Source of the DNA: [Haemophilus] felis
Lineage (GTDB): Bacteria > Pseudomonadota > Gammaproteobacteria > Enterobacterales > Pasteurellaceae
Assembly: GCA_002015125.1 (NCBI GenBank)
Contig: MUYB01000035.1
Span: 1 to 62,711, forward strand
Direction of reading: 5' to 3'
DNA length: 62,711 nt
Below are positions 33,787-43,640 of the stretch, piece by piece. Numbering within the stretch: the stretch's first letter is position 1; each line of letters begins with the position of its first letter. The position numbers and the translations under genes are program-made. The notes beneath the pieces are model-generated. The model did no database searches. It was not told where the DNA came from and saw only the letters and a list, made by a program, of their open reading frames with translations.

Positions 33787-35007
33787 ATGAAAAGAGCGGT
33801 GATTACAGGGTTTGGTATCATTTCAAGTATTGGTAACAATAAAGATGAAGTATTAGCTTCATTAAAAGCAGGGAAATCAGGTATTGAATTTGTTCCAGAG
33901 TTCGCAGAAATCGGTATGCGTAGCCAAATTGCAGGAACGGTAAAATTAAATCCAAGCGAACTTATCGATCGCAAAGTGTTTCGTTTTATGGGTGATGCAG
34001 CGGCATACGCTTATCTTTCAATGAAAGAAGCTATTGAAGATTCTGGTTTAAGTGAAGAACAAGTATCCAATGATCGTACAGGCTTAGTGATTGGCGCAGG
34101 CACTGGCTCAGGACACAGCCAAATGGTGGCTTGCGACGCCGCCCGTGGACCTCGTGGCGTGAAAGCTATCGGACCTTACGCCGTAACCAAAACTATGGCG
34201 TCTAGCGTCTCTGCGTGCTTGGCGACGCCGTACAAAATTCGTGGCGTAAACTACAGCATTAGCTCCGCTTGTGCCACTTCCGCCCACTGCATTGGACACG
34301 CCTTAGAACTCATTCAATTGGGCAAACAAGACATCGTATTTGCAGGTGGTGCAGAAGAATTATCTTGGGAATGTGCCGCAGAATTTGACGCAATGGGAGC
34401 AGTGTCCACCAAATACAACGACACACCAAGCAAAGCCTCTCGTGCTTACGACGCCAATCGTGATGGCTTCGTTATTTCTGGCGGCGGTGCTGTCGTAGTT
34501 GTAGAAGAACTGGAACACGCCCTTGCTCGTGGTGCAAAAATTTATGCGGAAATCGTAGGCTATGGAGCAACCTCTGACGGCTACGATATGGTTGCACCAA
34601 GCGGCGAAGGTGCAGAGCGTTGTATGAAACAAGCCCTAGCGACGGTAGATAGCAAAATTGATTACATCAATGTTCACGGCACTTCTACGCCAGTGGGCGA
34701 CGTGAAAGAATTAGGGGCAATTAAAAACGTCTTCGGCGACAAAATGCCAGCCATTTCTTCAACAAAATCAATGACTGGACATTCCCTCGGTGCAGCGGGT
34801 GCTCACGAAGCAATTTATACATTATTGATGTTAGAAAATGACTTTATTGCCCCAAGTATCAATATTGATACCTTAGATGAACAAGCGCAGGGTTGTAATA
34901 TTGTCACTCAAACTGTGGAAAACGCAGGATTAAACACCGTGATGTCTAATAGCTTTGGCTTCGGCGGTACAAACGCAGCATTAATCTTCAAACGTTATAG
35001 CAAATAA
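33787..35007 (+). CDS. fabB: 3-oxoacyl-ACP synthase I
   Basis: KAS I condensing enzyme for fatty-acid elongation, needed for unsaturated acids. The 406-residue protein has the nucleophilic cysteine in [12 protein letters not shown], the catalytic histidines in [11 protein letters not shown] and [11 protein letters not shown], and the C-terminal [13 protein letters not shown] 33787 follows AAAAAGGACAC; an upstream in-frame ATG at 33721 would add an unlikely leader. Confidence 0.97.
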   Translation: MKRAVITGFGIISSIGNNKDEVLASLKAGKSGIEFVPEFAEIGMRSQIAGTVKLNPSELIDRKVFRFMGDAAAYAYLSMKEAIEDSGLSEEQVSNDRTGLVIGAGTGSGHSQMVACDAARGPRGVKAIGPYAVTKTMASSVSACLATPYKIRGVNYSISSACATSAHCIGHALELIQLGKQDIVFAGGAEELSWECAAEFDAMGAVSTKYNDTPSKASRAYDANRDGFVISGGGAVVVVEELEHALARGAKIYAEIVGYGATSDGYDMVAPSGEGAERCMKQALATVDSKIDYINVHGTSTPVGDVKELGAIKNVFGDKMPAISSTKSMTGHSLGAAGAHEAIYTLLMLENDFIAPSINIDTLDEQAQGCNIVTQTVENAGLNTVMSNSFGFGGTNAALIFKRYSK

Positions 35008-35036
35008 TTAGCAACGATTAAAAGAAACAATAAAAG

Positions 35037-35101
35037 ATCTGCACTCTAAAAGTTGAAGTTATCAACTAACAAATTAAAGTGCAGATTTTTTATGGTTAAT
35101 T
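35037..35101 (+). terminator. terminator after fabB
   Basis: ATCTGCACT (35037-35045) pairs with AGTGCAGAT (35088-35096). A second small stem AGTTGA/TCAACT lies inside, and a T-run follows. Confidence 0.7.
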
Positions 35102-35183
35102 CCATTTATTCTTCCCCAAAAACATATCATTCAATTCTTAACAGTAAACCTCAGTTATTCAGCTTCACAATAACGAACAAATA

Positions 35184-35214
35184 AAAAAGCTAAGCCATGA
35201 AAGAACTTAGCCTT
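35184..35214 (-). terminator. terminator after tcyP
   Basis: GCTAAG / CTTAGC stem with a run of six T on the minus strand, placed 37-67 bases past the tcyP stop. Confidence 0.65.
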
Positions 35215-35250
35215 TGAAATTAAATTAATCTATTTAGATTCAATGGTTTA

Positions 35251-36582
35251 TTAATGATTATTCTTACCTAAAAACTTACTCGTTAACGTTCCTGCAACCA
35301 TGGAACCATTCACATTTAACGCCGTACGACCCATATCAATTAAAGGCTCAATAGAGATTAATAATCCCACTAAAGCTAATGGAAGATTTAAAGTTGAAAG
35401 CACCACGATAGCAGCAAAAGTTGCACCACCGCCCACACCTGCGATACCTAAAGAAGAAATCGCTACCACTAACACCAACGTCGTTAAATAACCAAGACTA
35501 AATGGATCAATGCCCACAGTTGGAGCTACCATTACCGCCAACATTGCAGGGTAAATACCCGCACAGCCATTTTGACCGATAGTTGCACCAAAAGTAGCCG
35601 CAAAGTTAGCAATCACATTATTATTTCCTAATTTTTGCGTTTGAGTTTCAATATTAAGCGGTAAAGTCGCCGCACTTGAACGAGAGGTAAACGCAAAGCT
35701 CAAGGTTGGCATCACTTTTTTGAAATAATCTACTGGATTGATTTTAAACACCGCCAACAAAATGCCATGTACCACAAACATCAAGAAAATGGCTAAATAA
35801 GAAGCGACAATAAATGAGCCTAAATTTACAATATCCGCCCATTTTGAAGTGTTTGCCATTTTGATCATCAATGCGAATACGCCATAAGGTGTTAAACGAA
35901 TTACCAAGCGAACCAAACGCATAATCAATTTATTTAAGGTTTCCACGCCTTGCGCGATACGTTCACCCAAAGCTTTATCTTCTTTCCCTAAGCTTAAGGC
36001 CGCTACCCCCAAAAATGCAGAGAATAACACCGTACTAATAATTGAGGTTGGATTTGCACCTGTTAACTCTAAGAATGGATTTTTAGGAATAAAAGAGAGC
36101 AACATCGCAGGAATAGAAAGATTATTCACTTGCTCCGCACGACCTAAGACTTTTGTTTGTGCTGCTAACTCACGTTCCCCTGCAACCAAACCTTCCGCCG
36201 TTAAATCAAACACATAAGCCATAGCGATACCAATAGTAGCGGCGATAGCCGTGGTAATCAATAACACAGCAATCACACTAAAGCTGATACGCCCCAAAGC
36301 ACTCGCCTGATTTAAACGAGTAATCGCCGATAAAATAGATACAAAAACTAACGGCATAACAATCATTTGCAGTAAACGAACATAACCATTCCCCACAAGA
36401 TTGATCCAGTCTAAGCTATCTTTTACCACAGCAGGCTCAACAAAACCTTGTAATAAGGCTCCGAAAACCAAACCGAAAAATAAACCGATAAAAACCGTCA
36501 TACCTAATTTTTGCGTGCGCTTAAAAATCACCGCAAGCACAGCAAGCAATAGGGCAAAAACCACTAAAGTGAAAATAAACAT
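35251..36582 (-). CDS. tcyP: L-cystine:cation symporter
   Basis: Inner-membrane transporter of the dicarboxylate/amino acid:cation symporter family. The sequence follows the TcyP (YdjN) type: [55 protein letters not shown] and [14 protein letters not shown]. At 443 residues with about eight to ten membrane segments it is full length. The [12 protein letters not shown] signature favours TcyP over the related glutamate carriers. Likely role: cystine uptake as a sulfur source. Confidence 0.88.
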   Translation of the reverse strand: MFIFTLVVFALLLAVLAVIFKRTQKLGMTVFIGLFFGLVFGALLQGFVEPAVVKDSLDWINLVGNGYVRLLQMIVMPLVFVSILSAITRLNQASALGRISFSVIAVLLITTAIAATIGIAMAYVFDLTAEGLVAGERELAAQTKVLGRAEQVNNLSIPAMLLSFIPKNPFLELTGANPTSIISTVLFSAFLGVAALSLGKEDKALGERIAQGVETLNKLIMRLVRLVIRLTPYGVFALMIKMANTSKWADIVNLGSFIVASYLAIFLMFVVHGILLAVFKINPVDYFKKVMPTLSFAFTSRSSAATLPLNIETQTQKLGNNNVIANFAATFGATIGQNGCAGIYPAMLAVMVAPTVGIDPFSLGYLTTLVLVVAISSLGIAGVGGGATFAAIVVLSTLNLPLALVGLLISIEPLIDMGRTALNVNGSMVAGTLTSKFLGKNNH

Positions 36583-36739
36583 ATTTTTCCCTTAATAAAA
36601 AAATGAAGAAGGCGAGCATTTAAAGAGAAATTAAAACATAAGACAAGGGATTTTTTACGGTTGTTATATAACTTTTTAGAATAAGAAATAACAACAGCAT
36701 CTATTTCTAATATCGGTAATGCTAACAAATTGTGAAACA

Positions 36740-36814
36740 CACTCTATGTAGAGTGCTATCGACGGAACGGTAATCTATATATAATAGATTTTCCCCTCGC
36801 CCGCTTGCGAGAGG
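36740..36814. other. cluster of three hairpins downstream of grpE
   Basis: Three stems follow each other: 36740-36746/36749-36755 (7 bp, 2-base loop), 36772-36778/36784-36790 (7 bp, 5-base loop) and 36793-36800/36807-36814 (one mismatch, 6-base loop). The last one is the best candidate for grpE termination on the minus strand. The rest of 36583-36850 shows nothing I can assign. Confidence 0.5.
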
Positions 36815-36850
36815 AGGGAAAAAACTTTCGAAAGGATAGAAGAACGCAGA

Positions 36851-37453
36851 CTAAGCTGCAACCATCACCATTGCTGGGCGTACAACGCGACCATTCAACA
36901 AATAACCTTTCTGCAACACATTAGTAATTTGATTGCTCTCAAAACCTTCTACTTGTTGCATGGAAATGGCTTGGTGAATCTCAGGATCAAACACATCACC
37001 CACAACACCCACAGGCTCGATACCAAAACGCGCTACCGTTGCTAGCAATTCTTTTAAGGTCAATTCAACCCCGTCAAATAAGGCTTTTACCCCCTCAACT
37101 TCTACATTTGCCGTTGTTGCCAACGCACGTTCCAAATTATCAATGGTGTTTAAAATTTCTTTGGAAAATTTTTCCAAGGCAAATTTGTGTGCTTTTTCTA
37201 CATCTTGTTCCGCACGGCGACGCATATTGTCAATTTCAGCGCGCGTACGCAATAAAATATCCTGTTCTTTTTTTACACAATCTGCTAATTGCGCTTCCAG
37301 TTCTTGCACGCGCAAAATCGCTTCTTCTAAAGGATCAACAAATCCTTCTTGTGCGCTTGCTTCCTCTCTCGCTGGCGCCTCTTGATGCTCAACTTGCTCA
37401 TCAACTTGAACCTGCTCCTTTTGTACATTTTCTGAAACGTCTTTCTCTGACAT
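36851..37453 (-). CDS. grpE: Nucleotide exchange factor GrpE
   Basis: Cochaperone releasing ADP from DnaK. The 200-residue product has a disordered acidic/Gln-rich N-terminus, a long coiled coil ([28 protein letters not shown]), and the C-terminal beta domain ending [17 protein letters not shown]. It is divergent from nadK. Confidence 0.96.
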   Translation of the reverse strand: MSEKDVSENVQKEQVQVDEQVEHQEAPAREEASAQEGFVDPLEEAILRVQELEAQLADCVKKEQDILLRTRAEIDNMRRRAEQDVEKAHKFALEKFSKEILNTIDNLERALATTANVEVEGVKALFDGVELTLKELLATVARFGIEPVGVVGDVFDPEIHQAISMQQVEGFESNQITNVLQKGYLLNGRVVRPAMVMVAA

Positions 37454-37590
37454 TATTTTCTCCCGTTTAAAAATAACGCAACTCTAGCACTGGCAATTTC
37501 CGCTAGATACTTGCTGACAAATAAAAGAATGGGTGTAATATAACGGCTAATTTTTTGAATTCAAGGTGATCTTGAAACAACTTATAAATA

Positions 37591-38502
37591 ATGACGATGA
37601 CAACACAACAACTCGATGCACAACAATTAAAAAAATCCTTTCAAACCATAGGCTTAATGGGAAAACCACGCCATGATGTTACCTTACAAATGCATAAAAA
37701 TTTATTTCAATGGTTAAAGGATAGAAACTACAACGTATTAGTTGATCGCCCTATTGGCGAACAGCTACAACTTCCCGAACAATATTTAGCCAATGTGGAT
37801 GAAATTGGGCAACAAGCGCAATTAGCCATTGTGATTGGTGGCGACGGCAATATGCTGGGTAAAGCAAGAACGCTAGCAAAATATGATATTGCAGTGATTG
37901 GCATCAACCGCGGTAATCTCGGATTTTTAACGGATATTGACCCGAAAAATGCCTATACACAATTGCAAGCCTGCTTAGAACATGGCGAATTTTTTGTAGA
38001 AGAACGCTTTATTTTGGATGTTTGCGTGGAGCAACAAGGCAAAATTATTCATTGCTCTAACGCGGTGAATGAAGCGGTCATTCACCCTGCGAAAATTGCC
38101 CATATGATCGATTTTCATGTGTATATTGATGATAAATTTGCCTTTTCACAGCGTTCCGACGGCTTAATTATTTCCACACCAACGGGTTCTACCGCCTATT
38201 CACTTTCCGCTGGCGGTCCTATTTTAACGCCGAGTTTGAACGCCATAACCTTGGTGCCAATGTTCCCTCACACCTTATCCTCTCGTCCTCTTGTGATTAA
38301 TGCCGACAGCAAAATTTCTATTCGCTTCGCAGAATACAACACTGCTCAATTAGAGGTGGGTTGCGATAGCCAAATCGCGCTACCCTTTTCACCAAACGAC
38401 ATTGTGCATATCCAAAAAAGCCAACATAAACTCAGATTATTACACCTTAAAAATTATAATTATTACAATGTGTTAAGTACTAAGTTAGGTTGGTTTTCGT
38501 AA
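37591..38502 (+). CDS. nadK: NAD kinase
   Basis: Phosphorylates NAD to NADP. The 303-residue protein has the GGDGN motif ([10 protein letters not shown]), [10 protein letters not shown] and [24 protein letters not shown] second ATG lies two codons in. Directly downstream is a remnant of an NAD-precursor enzyme (nadV). A GGCGCC hairpin at 38509-38527 may end the transcript. Confidence 0.96.
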   Translation: MTMTTQQLDAQQLKKSFQTIGLMGKPRHDVTLQMHKNLFQWLKDRNYNVLVDRPIGEQLQLPEQYLANVDEIGQQAQLAIVIGGDGNMLGKARTLAKYDIAVIGINRGNLGFLTDIDPKNAYTQLQACLEHGEFFVEERFILDVCVEQQGKIIHCSNAVNEAVIHPAKIAHMIDFHVYIDDKFAFSQRSDGLIISTPTGSTAYSLSAGGPILTPSLNAITLVPMFPHTLSSRPLVINADSKISIRFAEYNTAQLEVGCDSQIALPFSPNDIVHIQKSQHKLRLLHLKNYNYYNVLSTKLGWFS

Positions 38503-38639
38503 ATACGCTGGCGCCTAAGGCGTCAGTTTCACCTCAAAAATACATATCATATGACAAAATAACTGCATCAAAACTTGCTTTATTGTAAAGTATATATATC
38601 AAAAACCAATCCAGCTCAACTAAAAATCAGGAATTTGAT

Positions 38640-38922
38640 ATGTACACATCTAACTTAACCAATCTAATTCTTAACGCCGATAGCTACAAAGTTTCCCATT
38701 GGCTGCAATATCCGCCACAAACCGAATACATTTCTTATTATATTGAAGCACGCAGTGGTGAGCTTGATGTGATGATGTTTGGTTAATGGCAAATGGCAAA
38801 CCATGACGAAACAAGAATTAGGCATAGAAGAAAATCAACTCCGCCCTGTTTTCTATAATGGAAAATTGTTAGTGGATGAGGATTTAGAAACGATTCGAGA
38901 AAGAGCGGAAAACGTACGTTAA
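38640..38922 (+). pseudogene. nadV: remnant of nicotinamide phosphoribosyltransferase (nadV)
   Basis: An ATG at 38640 with AGGA upstream opens a 48-codon frame with NADSYKVSHWLQYPPQTEYI, the N-terminal signature of NAMPT/NadV, which stops at TAA 38784 just after MMFG. A different frame then reads QELGIEENQLRPVFYNGKLL...IRERAENVR to TAA 38920-38922, resembling a NAMPT C-terminus. Intact enzymes have about 460-490 residues, so nearly all the core is deleted. The junction contains the repeat TGGCAAATGGCAAA, a plausible slippage deletion site. Intact NadV makes NMN from nicotinamide. Confidence 0.72.
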
Positions 38923-38926
38923 AAAA

Positions 38927-38954
38927 ATAATGGCACAAATCAATGTGCCATTAT
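38927..38954. terminator. bidirectional terminator nadV remnant / hvfC
   Basis: An 11-bp perfect stem ATAATGGCACA / TGTGCCATTAT with a 6-base loop, flanked by an A-run on the left (T-run for the minus-strand hvf operon). Confidence 0.75.
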
Positions 38955-38955
38955 G

Positions 38956-39678
38956 CTAATTAGTTTGTGGATAAATTACTTCCGCGTTAATCCATTTGCG
39001 CCATATTTGTTCTAGGATTGAAATAAGATGAGTGCTGTCTTCCACCACCTCTTTTAACGCCGTTAACACTTCATCTAAAGCGCTCGCTTGCTCTTGCAAA
39101 TAACTTAACAACCAAAAATCTAATTCGGTCAGCGCTTGGTAGTTAACATCAAAATCGCTGTCGCGCCATACTAAAACTTGCGTTGGCGCCAGCGTGAATT
39201 CCGCGAAATCCGTTGAGAGAAAATCTACCTCATAACTTTTTAAATAGGCAGCATCGGAAAATTGCATAACGGTGGCGCTATCCCATTCAAATTCGCTCGG
39301 CACTTGGGCTTGAGAAACCTCTGCTAACAATTGGGTGTTTTCAAAATCCATTAACGCCAATATGTTTTCTGAAAATAAATTGCGTGCTTGGCAAAAGGTT
39401 AAAAACTCCCCTGCAATGTCTTGGAAATAAGGGGAATGAGCTTTTCCCTCACGCACAAATAATTCTTTGGTTTGCAGCCATTGCTCAGGAGATATATGCC
39501 GTTGCGCCTCCACAAAACAGCGATCCACAAAGCCAAAGGTGTTATTACGCACTAAGCGTGCATATACCGCCAAGCGATTCGGTGCGTAGCCGTTAAGTGG
39601 ATCCGTATTGCCTTGACGCACCGCCTCTACTAAAGCACGTTGGGTTTGGGCTAAGGTAGGTTTCCCTTTAGGCTGCAT
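38956..39678 (-). CDS. hvfC: HvfC-type partner protein of the MNIO (DUF2063)
   Basis: DUF2063-family protein of 240 residues that works with the iron enzyme HvfB to modify the HvfA peptide. The N-terminal half has the family stretch [25 protein letters not shown] 39678 follows GGCGGAA and overlaps the hvfB end by 11 bases; the in-frame TTG at 39684 is less likely. It is last in hvfD-hvfA-hvfB-hvfC. Function is assigned from the known Haemophilus Hvf system. Confidence 0.82.
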   Translation of the reverse strand: MQPKGKPTLAQTQRALVEAVRQGNTDPLNGYAPNRLAVYARLVRNNTFGFVDRCFVEAQRHISPEQWLQTKELFVREGKAHSPYFQDIAGEFLTFCQARNLFSENILALMDFENTQLLAEVSQAQVPSEFEWDSATVMQFSDAAYLKSYEVDFLSTDFAEFTLAPTQVLVWRDSDFDVNYQALTELDFWLLSYLQEQASALDEVLTALKEVVEDSTHLISILEQIWRKWINAEVIYPQTN

Positions 39679-40591
39679 GAGCAATTCCGCCCGCTAATTT
39701 TTGATGTTTTTGTTGTAAGCGTGCGATATGTTCCACTTCCGCATATAACTCGGCAAAAGGTGGAAAATTAAAATCACGCTCTAATAAAGTAGGTGGAATT
39801 TGTGGTAAGCGCTGATAGGCATATTCCAATAAATCCCAAACACTACCTTTTACCGCTTCACCGTGTGTATCCACGAGCAATTCAGGCAAATGGCGATACT
39901 CTCCTTTGACTTTGTTAAAGGATTCATCATTGGTTTCTACCGCTGGTTGTGCCGCCGAATGATCTTCATCATGACCTGCAATATGAATGTAATTTACACG
40001 GTTCACATCAACCGTATCTAAGAAAACATAAGGATCGAGCAATCCGTGATTGACGCCGTTCACATAAATATTGTTCACATCTAAATGAATGCCACAGTCT
40101 GCTTCTTGTGCAATGGCGTTTAGAAACTCCACTTCATTCATTGTGCTGGTGGGAGAATGCAAATAGTAAGAGGTGTTTTCTAAAGAGATTTGCTGTCCTA
40201 AAAAATCTTGCACATCACGAATACGCTGTGCCACGTGCTTTACTGCCTCATCAGTAAAAGGCATAGGTAATAAATCATATAAATGTCCCTCACATTCGCA
40301 ATAACTTAAATGCTCAGAAAAAAACACGGCATTATATTGCTTCATTAATGTTTTGATCTCTTTGAGCAAATTAAGATCAAGTGGCGCTTGACCACCTAAA
40401 GAAAGGGATAAACCATGCACGGCAAGGGGAAAACGTTCGGCAGCCTTGTCAAATTTATAGCGTGCCACACCGCCCATTTTAATCCAGTTTTCTGGGGCAA
40501 CTTCCATAAATTGGATGGCGCTATTATTTGGTACTGCTAAAAAATCATCGGCTAAATCTCGACGATAGCCTAAACCTGAACCTTGCAACAT
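39668..40591 (-). CDS. hvfB: HvfB-type multinuclear iron oxidase (DUF692)
   Basis: Member of the MNIO/DUF692 family, TIM-barrel enzymes with two or three irons. In the H. influenzae Hvf system this type converts cysteines of EGKC motifs in HvfA to oxazolone/thioamide pairs that bind copper(I). The 307-residue protein has metal-binding [50 protein letters not shown] and LVDTHGEAV. It starts 60 bases after hvfA. Confidence 0.88.
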   Translation of the reverse strand: MLQGSGLGYRRDLADDFLAVPNNSAIQFMEVAPENWIKMGGVARYKFDKAAERFPLAVHGLSLSLGGQAPLDLNLLKEIKTLMKQYNAVFFSEHLSYCECEGHLYDLLPMPFTDEAVKHVAQRIRDVQDFLGQQISLENTSYYLHSPTSTMNEVEFLNAIAQEADCGIHLDVNNIYVNGVNHGLLDPYVFLDTVDVNRVNYIHIAGHDEDHSAAQPAVETNDESFNKVKGEYRHLPELLVDTHGEAVKGSVWDLLEYAYQRLPQIPPTLLERDFNFPPFAELYAEVEHIARLQQKHQKLAGGIAHAA

Positions 40592-40651
40592 TGTATTGAC
40601 TCCATAATAAAGTAAGGCTGGTGTAATGATTACACCAGCAATAAGTTGTGA

Positions 40652-41005
40652 TTATTTAGAACCACATTTACCTTCGCCACATTTGCCTTCTGCAGCTTTT
40701 GTTGCTTTATGATCATGTGCGCCACATTTACCTTCGCCGCATTTGCCTTCACCTGCTTTCGCTTTGTGATCATGTGCGCCACATTTACCTTCGCCGCATT
40801 TGCCTTCACCTGCTTTCGCTTTGTGATCATGAGCGCCACATTTACCTTCACCACATTTGCCCTCTGCAGATTTGGTTTTCACACATTTACCATTTTCTGC
40901 TACACATGCTTGATTGTCTGCGGATTTGGTTTCAGCATTTACTGGTGCTGCCATTGCCATTGTTAATGCGCCTGCTAATGCGGTTAAAGTTGATAACTTC
41001 TTCAT
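40652..41005 (-). CDS. hvfA: HvfA-type copper-binding peptide precursor
   Basis: Precursor of 117 residues with a signal-like N-terminus (MKKLSTLTALAGALTMAMAAPVNA is the likely leader) and a cysteine-rich core. The core holds four EGKCGEGKC pairs (eight EGKC motifs, about residues 48-115) separated by G-A-H-D-H-K-A spacers, plus one ENGKC at 38-41. EGKC is the modification site in the Haemophilus Hvf system, so the mature product should bind several copper ions through modified cysteines, possibly helped by the HDH histidines. It lies between doxX-like hvfD and hvfB. Confidence 0.88.
   Translation of the reverse strand: MKKLSTLTALAGALTMAMAAPVNAETKSADNQACVAENGKCVKTKSAEGKCGEGKCGAHDHKAKAGEGKCGEGKCGAHDHKAKAGEGKCGEGKCGAHDHKATKAAEGKCGEGKCGSK
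40711..40824. repeat. 57-bp tandem repeat in hvfA
   Basis: Two identical 57-base units (40711-40767 and 40768-40824), each encoding 19 residues with one EGKC pair and one HDH spacer. Diverged copies flank them on both sides (about 40664 and to about 40868). Identity at the DNA level suggests recent duplication. Confidence 0.92.
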
Positions 41006-41042
41006 GTTGTTCTCCTAAAATTTAACGATTTTTTGAAAGGGG

Positions 41043-41504
41043 TTATAAAAATTTCAACCAATTTTTGGTTGGGTTTATACGCTGAAGTAGCGTATCTAAT
41101 GAAAGCTTCCCTGCGCCTTGAGTAATCAATGGTAATAACGCCACTAAATAAATTAATGCCATTTTGTATCCATTGTTACACACGTTATAACCAGAACCTG
41201 CGTGTACGCTATACCAAGCAACGGCGGTTACAACAGCCAAGCCCAATGCACTAAAACGTGTAAATAAGCCTAAAACTAACAATACAGGGAAAAGTAATTC
41301 AGCTCCCATTGCTAGCATCCAGTTCAAATCCGCTGGCAGTAAATTAAAGGGAAACGGAAAACTGTCTTGCATAGAAGCAAACCAGTTCTCGCCATTCCAT
41401 TTACTTAGACCAGCTTCAAAGAATTCCCAAGCAAGGAATAAACGTAAGCCGACTAATCCGATAGCGACACCAATTCCTTGTGAATTACAGCATTTGTTAC
41501 TCAT
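41043..41504 (-). CDS. hvfD: DoxX-family membrane protein of the hvf operon
   Basis: Four-helix inner-membrane protein of the DoxX family (153 residues) with GLRLFLAWEFFEAGLSKW and a short Cys-Cys N-terminus. DoxX proteins routinely accompany DUF692/DUF2063 copper-peptide operons; their exact role is not settled. It is the first gene of the operon and is divergent from recN, sharing the 41505-41696 control region. Confidence 0.82.
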   Translation of the reverse strand: MSNKCCNSQGIGVAIGLVGLRLFLAWEFFEAGLSKWNGENWFASMQDSFPFPFNLLPADLNWMLAMGAELLFPVLLVLGLFTRFSALGLAVVTAVAWYSVHAGSGYNVCNNGYKMALIYLVALLPLITQGAGKLSLDTLLQRINPTKNWLKFL

Positions 41505-41641
41505 TAAATGTTCCTTATAAAAATCAATTCAGCAATTTCATCACTTGCTATTTTTATTAGTCGATGAAACAAATCATTTCTTACATAAAAATAGCATTTT
41601 TTTAAAAATTTCTTAACAAAATTCTTTCACAAAACACTTTA

Positions 41642-41657
41642 CTGTATATAAAAACAG
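41642..41657. promoter_or_regulatory. LexA (SOS) box of recN
   Basis: CTGTATATAAAAACAG is a CTG-N10-CAG match 40 bases before recN. A second similar element at 41665-41679 has CTG-N9-CAG, one base short, and may be a weak second site. Confidence 0.85.
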
Positions 41658-41696
41658 TTATAAACTGATAAATATACAGTAATTAAGAGGTTTAAT

Positions 41697-43379
41697 ATGC
41701 TTGTTCAACTGACTATTAACAATTTTGCCATTGTCCGCTCCCTTAACATTGAACTGAATGCAGGAATGTCTGTAATTACAGGGGAAACTGGCGCAGGAAA
41801 ATCCATTGCTATTGATGCCTTAGGCGTCTGCTTGGGGCAACGCACTGAAAGTAGTATGTTGCGAGCTGGTCAAGAACGAGCAGATATTTGTGCCACCTTT
41901 AGTTTAGCGGAAAATAGTGCAGCGTTAATGTGGTTGCGACAGCAAGAATTGCAAGATATGGACAATCCGCAGGAATGTATTTTACGCCGCTTAATTAATC
42001 AAGACGGACGTTCTAAAGCCTTTATTAACAGCATTCCAGTTTCTGCGACGCAATTAAAAGAACTTGGGCAACATCTTGTGCATATTAATGGTCAGCACGC
42101 ATCACAATTATTACTGAAAAGCGATTACCAACTGCAACTATTGGATAATTATTGTGCACATTCACATTTACTTGCTCAAATGCGTCAGCATTATCAAGAA
42201 TGGCGTCATATTCAACAAAAGCTCCAACAATATAAGCAATTGCTGGCTGAAAACGAGGCGAAAAAACAGTTGTTGCAATATCAAGTAAACGAACTCGATG
42301 AATTTAATTTACGCCCTAATGAATATGAAGAGTTAGAACAAGATCAAAAACGTTTGTCTAATTGCGAAGAACTGACGCAACTTTCCCAAGCGGCGTTGCA
42401 ATTACTTAGCGAAAATGAAACGGTGAATATTGACAGCCTGTTATACCGCACCACAAAACATATTGATGATTTATGTGAGTTAGATCCACGTTATCAAAAT
42501 GTAGCGAATTTATTGCAAGAAGCCTTGATCCAGGTGCAAGAAGCGGCGAGTGAAATTCAACAACTTTCCTGTGATATTGAACAAGATCCCATGTTACTCA
42601 ATGAAATCGAACAACGTATGGCACAGGCGTTACAACTCGCACGAAAACATCAAGTTCAGCCTGAACAATTGGTGGCACTACATAAACAATTAAAGCAAGA
42701 ATTAAGTGAACTAACGGATTTTTCTGAAAGCGAAGAACAATTAATTATTCAGGAAAAACAAGCCTATGAGCAGGTGTTAAATAGTGCAAATGCACTACAC
42801 CAAAGTCGAATGCTGGGTGCAAGCAAACTTGCCAGTCTTGTTACCCAATCCATTAAAACATTAGCGATGGAAAATGCTGAATTTTCTATTTTTGTTGAAC
42901 CTCAAGAAAATAAACTCACAGCACAAGGTTGGGATAACGTCGCCTTTATGTTGAGAAGTAATCTTGGGCAAACCGCACAGCCTTTAGCGAAAATTGCCTC
43001 AGGGGGTGAACTATCTCGCATCGCCTTAGCCATTCAAGTGTTAACCTCTGATCAATCTGCCATTCCAACCTTAATCTTTGATGAAGTGGATGTGGGGATC
43101 AGTGGCGCCACCGCGAGCGTCGTCGGTAAGTTGTTACGTCAGTTAGGCGAAGGTTGCCAAGTTATTTGTGTCACCCATTTGCCTCAAGTGGCAAGCCACG
43201 GACATCAACAATTTAACGTTGAAAAACAGGTGATAGAAGGAAAAACGGAAACACAAATGACGCAGCTCTCAGCTCAACAACGCACTCAAGCCATCGCCCG
43301 ACTACTCGGCAGCAGCGAAATCACCGACAGTGCATTAGCCAACGCCGAAGAAATGCTACGTCTAGCGATGCAGTCATAA
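41697..43379 (+). CDS. recN: DNA repair protein RecN
   Basis: SMC-like ATPase for double-strand break repair. The 560-residue protein has Walker A GETGAGKSIAIDAL at about residues 28-41, central coiled coils rich in Gln and Leu, and the C-terminal signature KIASGGELSRIALA with Walker B TLIFDEVDVGISG. LexA box upstream and AAGAGG before the ATG. Confidence 0.96.
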   Translation: MLVQLTINNFAIVRSLNIELNAGMSVITGETGAGKSIAIDALGVCLGQRTESSMLRAGQERADICATFSLAENSAALMWLRQQELQDMDNPQECILRRLINQDGRSKAFINSIPVSATQLKELGQHLVHINGQHASQLLLKSDYQLQLLDNYCAHSHLLAQMRQHYQEWRHIQQKLQQYKQLLAENEAKKQLLQYQVNELDEFNLRPNEYEELEQDQKRLSNCEELTQLSQAALQLLSENETVNIDSLLYRTTKHIDDLCELDPRYQNVANLLQEALIQVQEAASEIQQLSCDIEQDPMLLNEIEQRMAQALQLARKHQVQPEQLVALHKQLKQELSELTDFSESEEQLIIQEKQAYEQVLNSANALHQSRMLGASKLASLVTQSIKTLAMENAEFSIFVEPQENKLTAQGWDNVAFMLRSNLGQTAQPLAKIASGGELSRIALAIQVLTSDQSAIPTLIFDEVDVGISGATASVVGKLLRQLGEGCQVICVTHLPQVASHGHQQFNVEKQVIEGKTETQMTQLSAQQRTQAIARLLGSSEITDSALANAEEMLRLAMQS

Positions 43380-43527
43380 AGAGATTATTTTCAGGTGAGA
43401 TTAGGTATTTTTCCGAGGTTTAAAAAGTCTTGTGATTTTCTAGCAAACAGCATAACGAAAAATTAATACTGCATTTAAAATACGTTCAATTCATTGATGT
43501 CCTTTTAATTGAATCACTTTTTCTTAA

Positions 43528-43570
43528 AACAACTTTCGTTTAAACAATGAGCGAAAGTTGTTTTTTTTTT
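43528..43570 (+). terminator. strong terminator upstream of the YadA-like gene
   Basis: An 11-bp perfect stem AACAACTTTCG / CGAAAGTTGTT with a T-run of at least ten. It sits 149 bases after recN; the stretch 43380-43527 holds no gene I can see. Confidence 0.85.
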
Positions 43571-43640
43571 GAACTATATATAATGATGCATCGCCATTTT
43601 GGCGGTTCTTAATTTATTACTCAATTAAAAGGTACTTTAT

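Noticed and set aside
35251..36582. Serine/threonine or glutamate symporter (SstT/GltP) call for the cation symporter
   Set aside because: The [15 protein letters not shown] start and [13 protein letters not shown] block fit the cystine carrier TcyP better.
40630..41025. Long repetitive ORFs on both strands over hvfA (for example 40699-41025 +)
   Set aside because: They are by-products of the 57-bp repeats being open in several frames. Only the EGKC frame has a leader peptide and the operon context.
41665..41679. Second full LexA box before recN
   Set aside because: CTG and CAG are nine bases apart instead of ten; kept only as a possible weak site.
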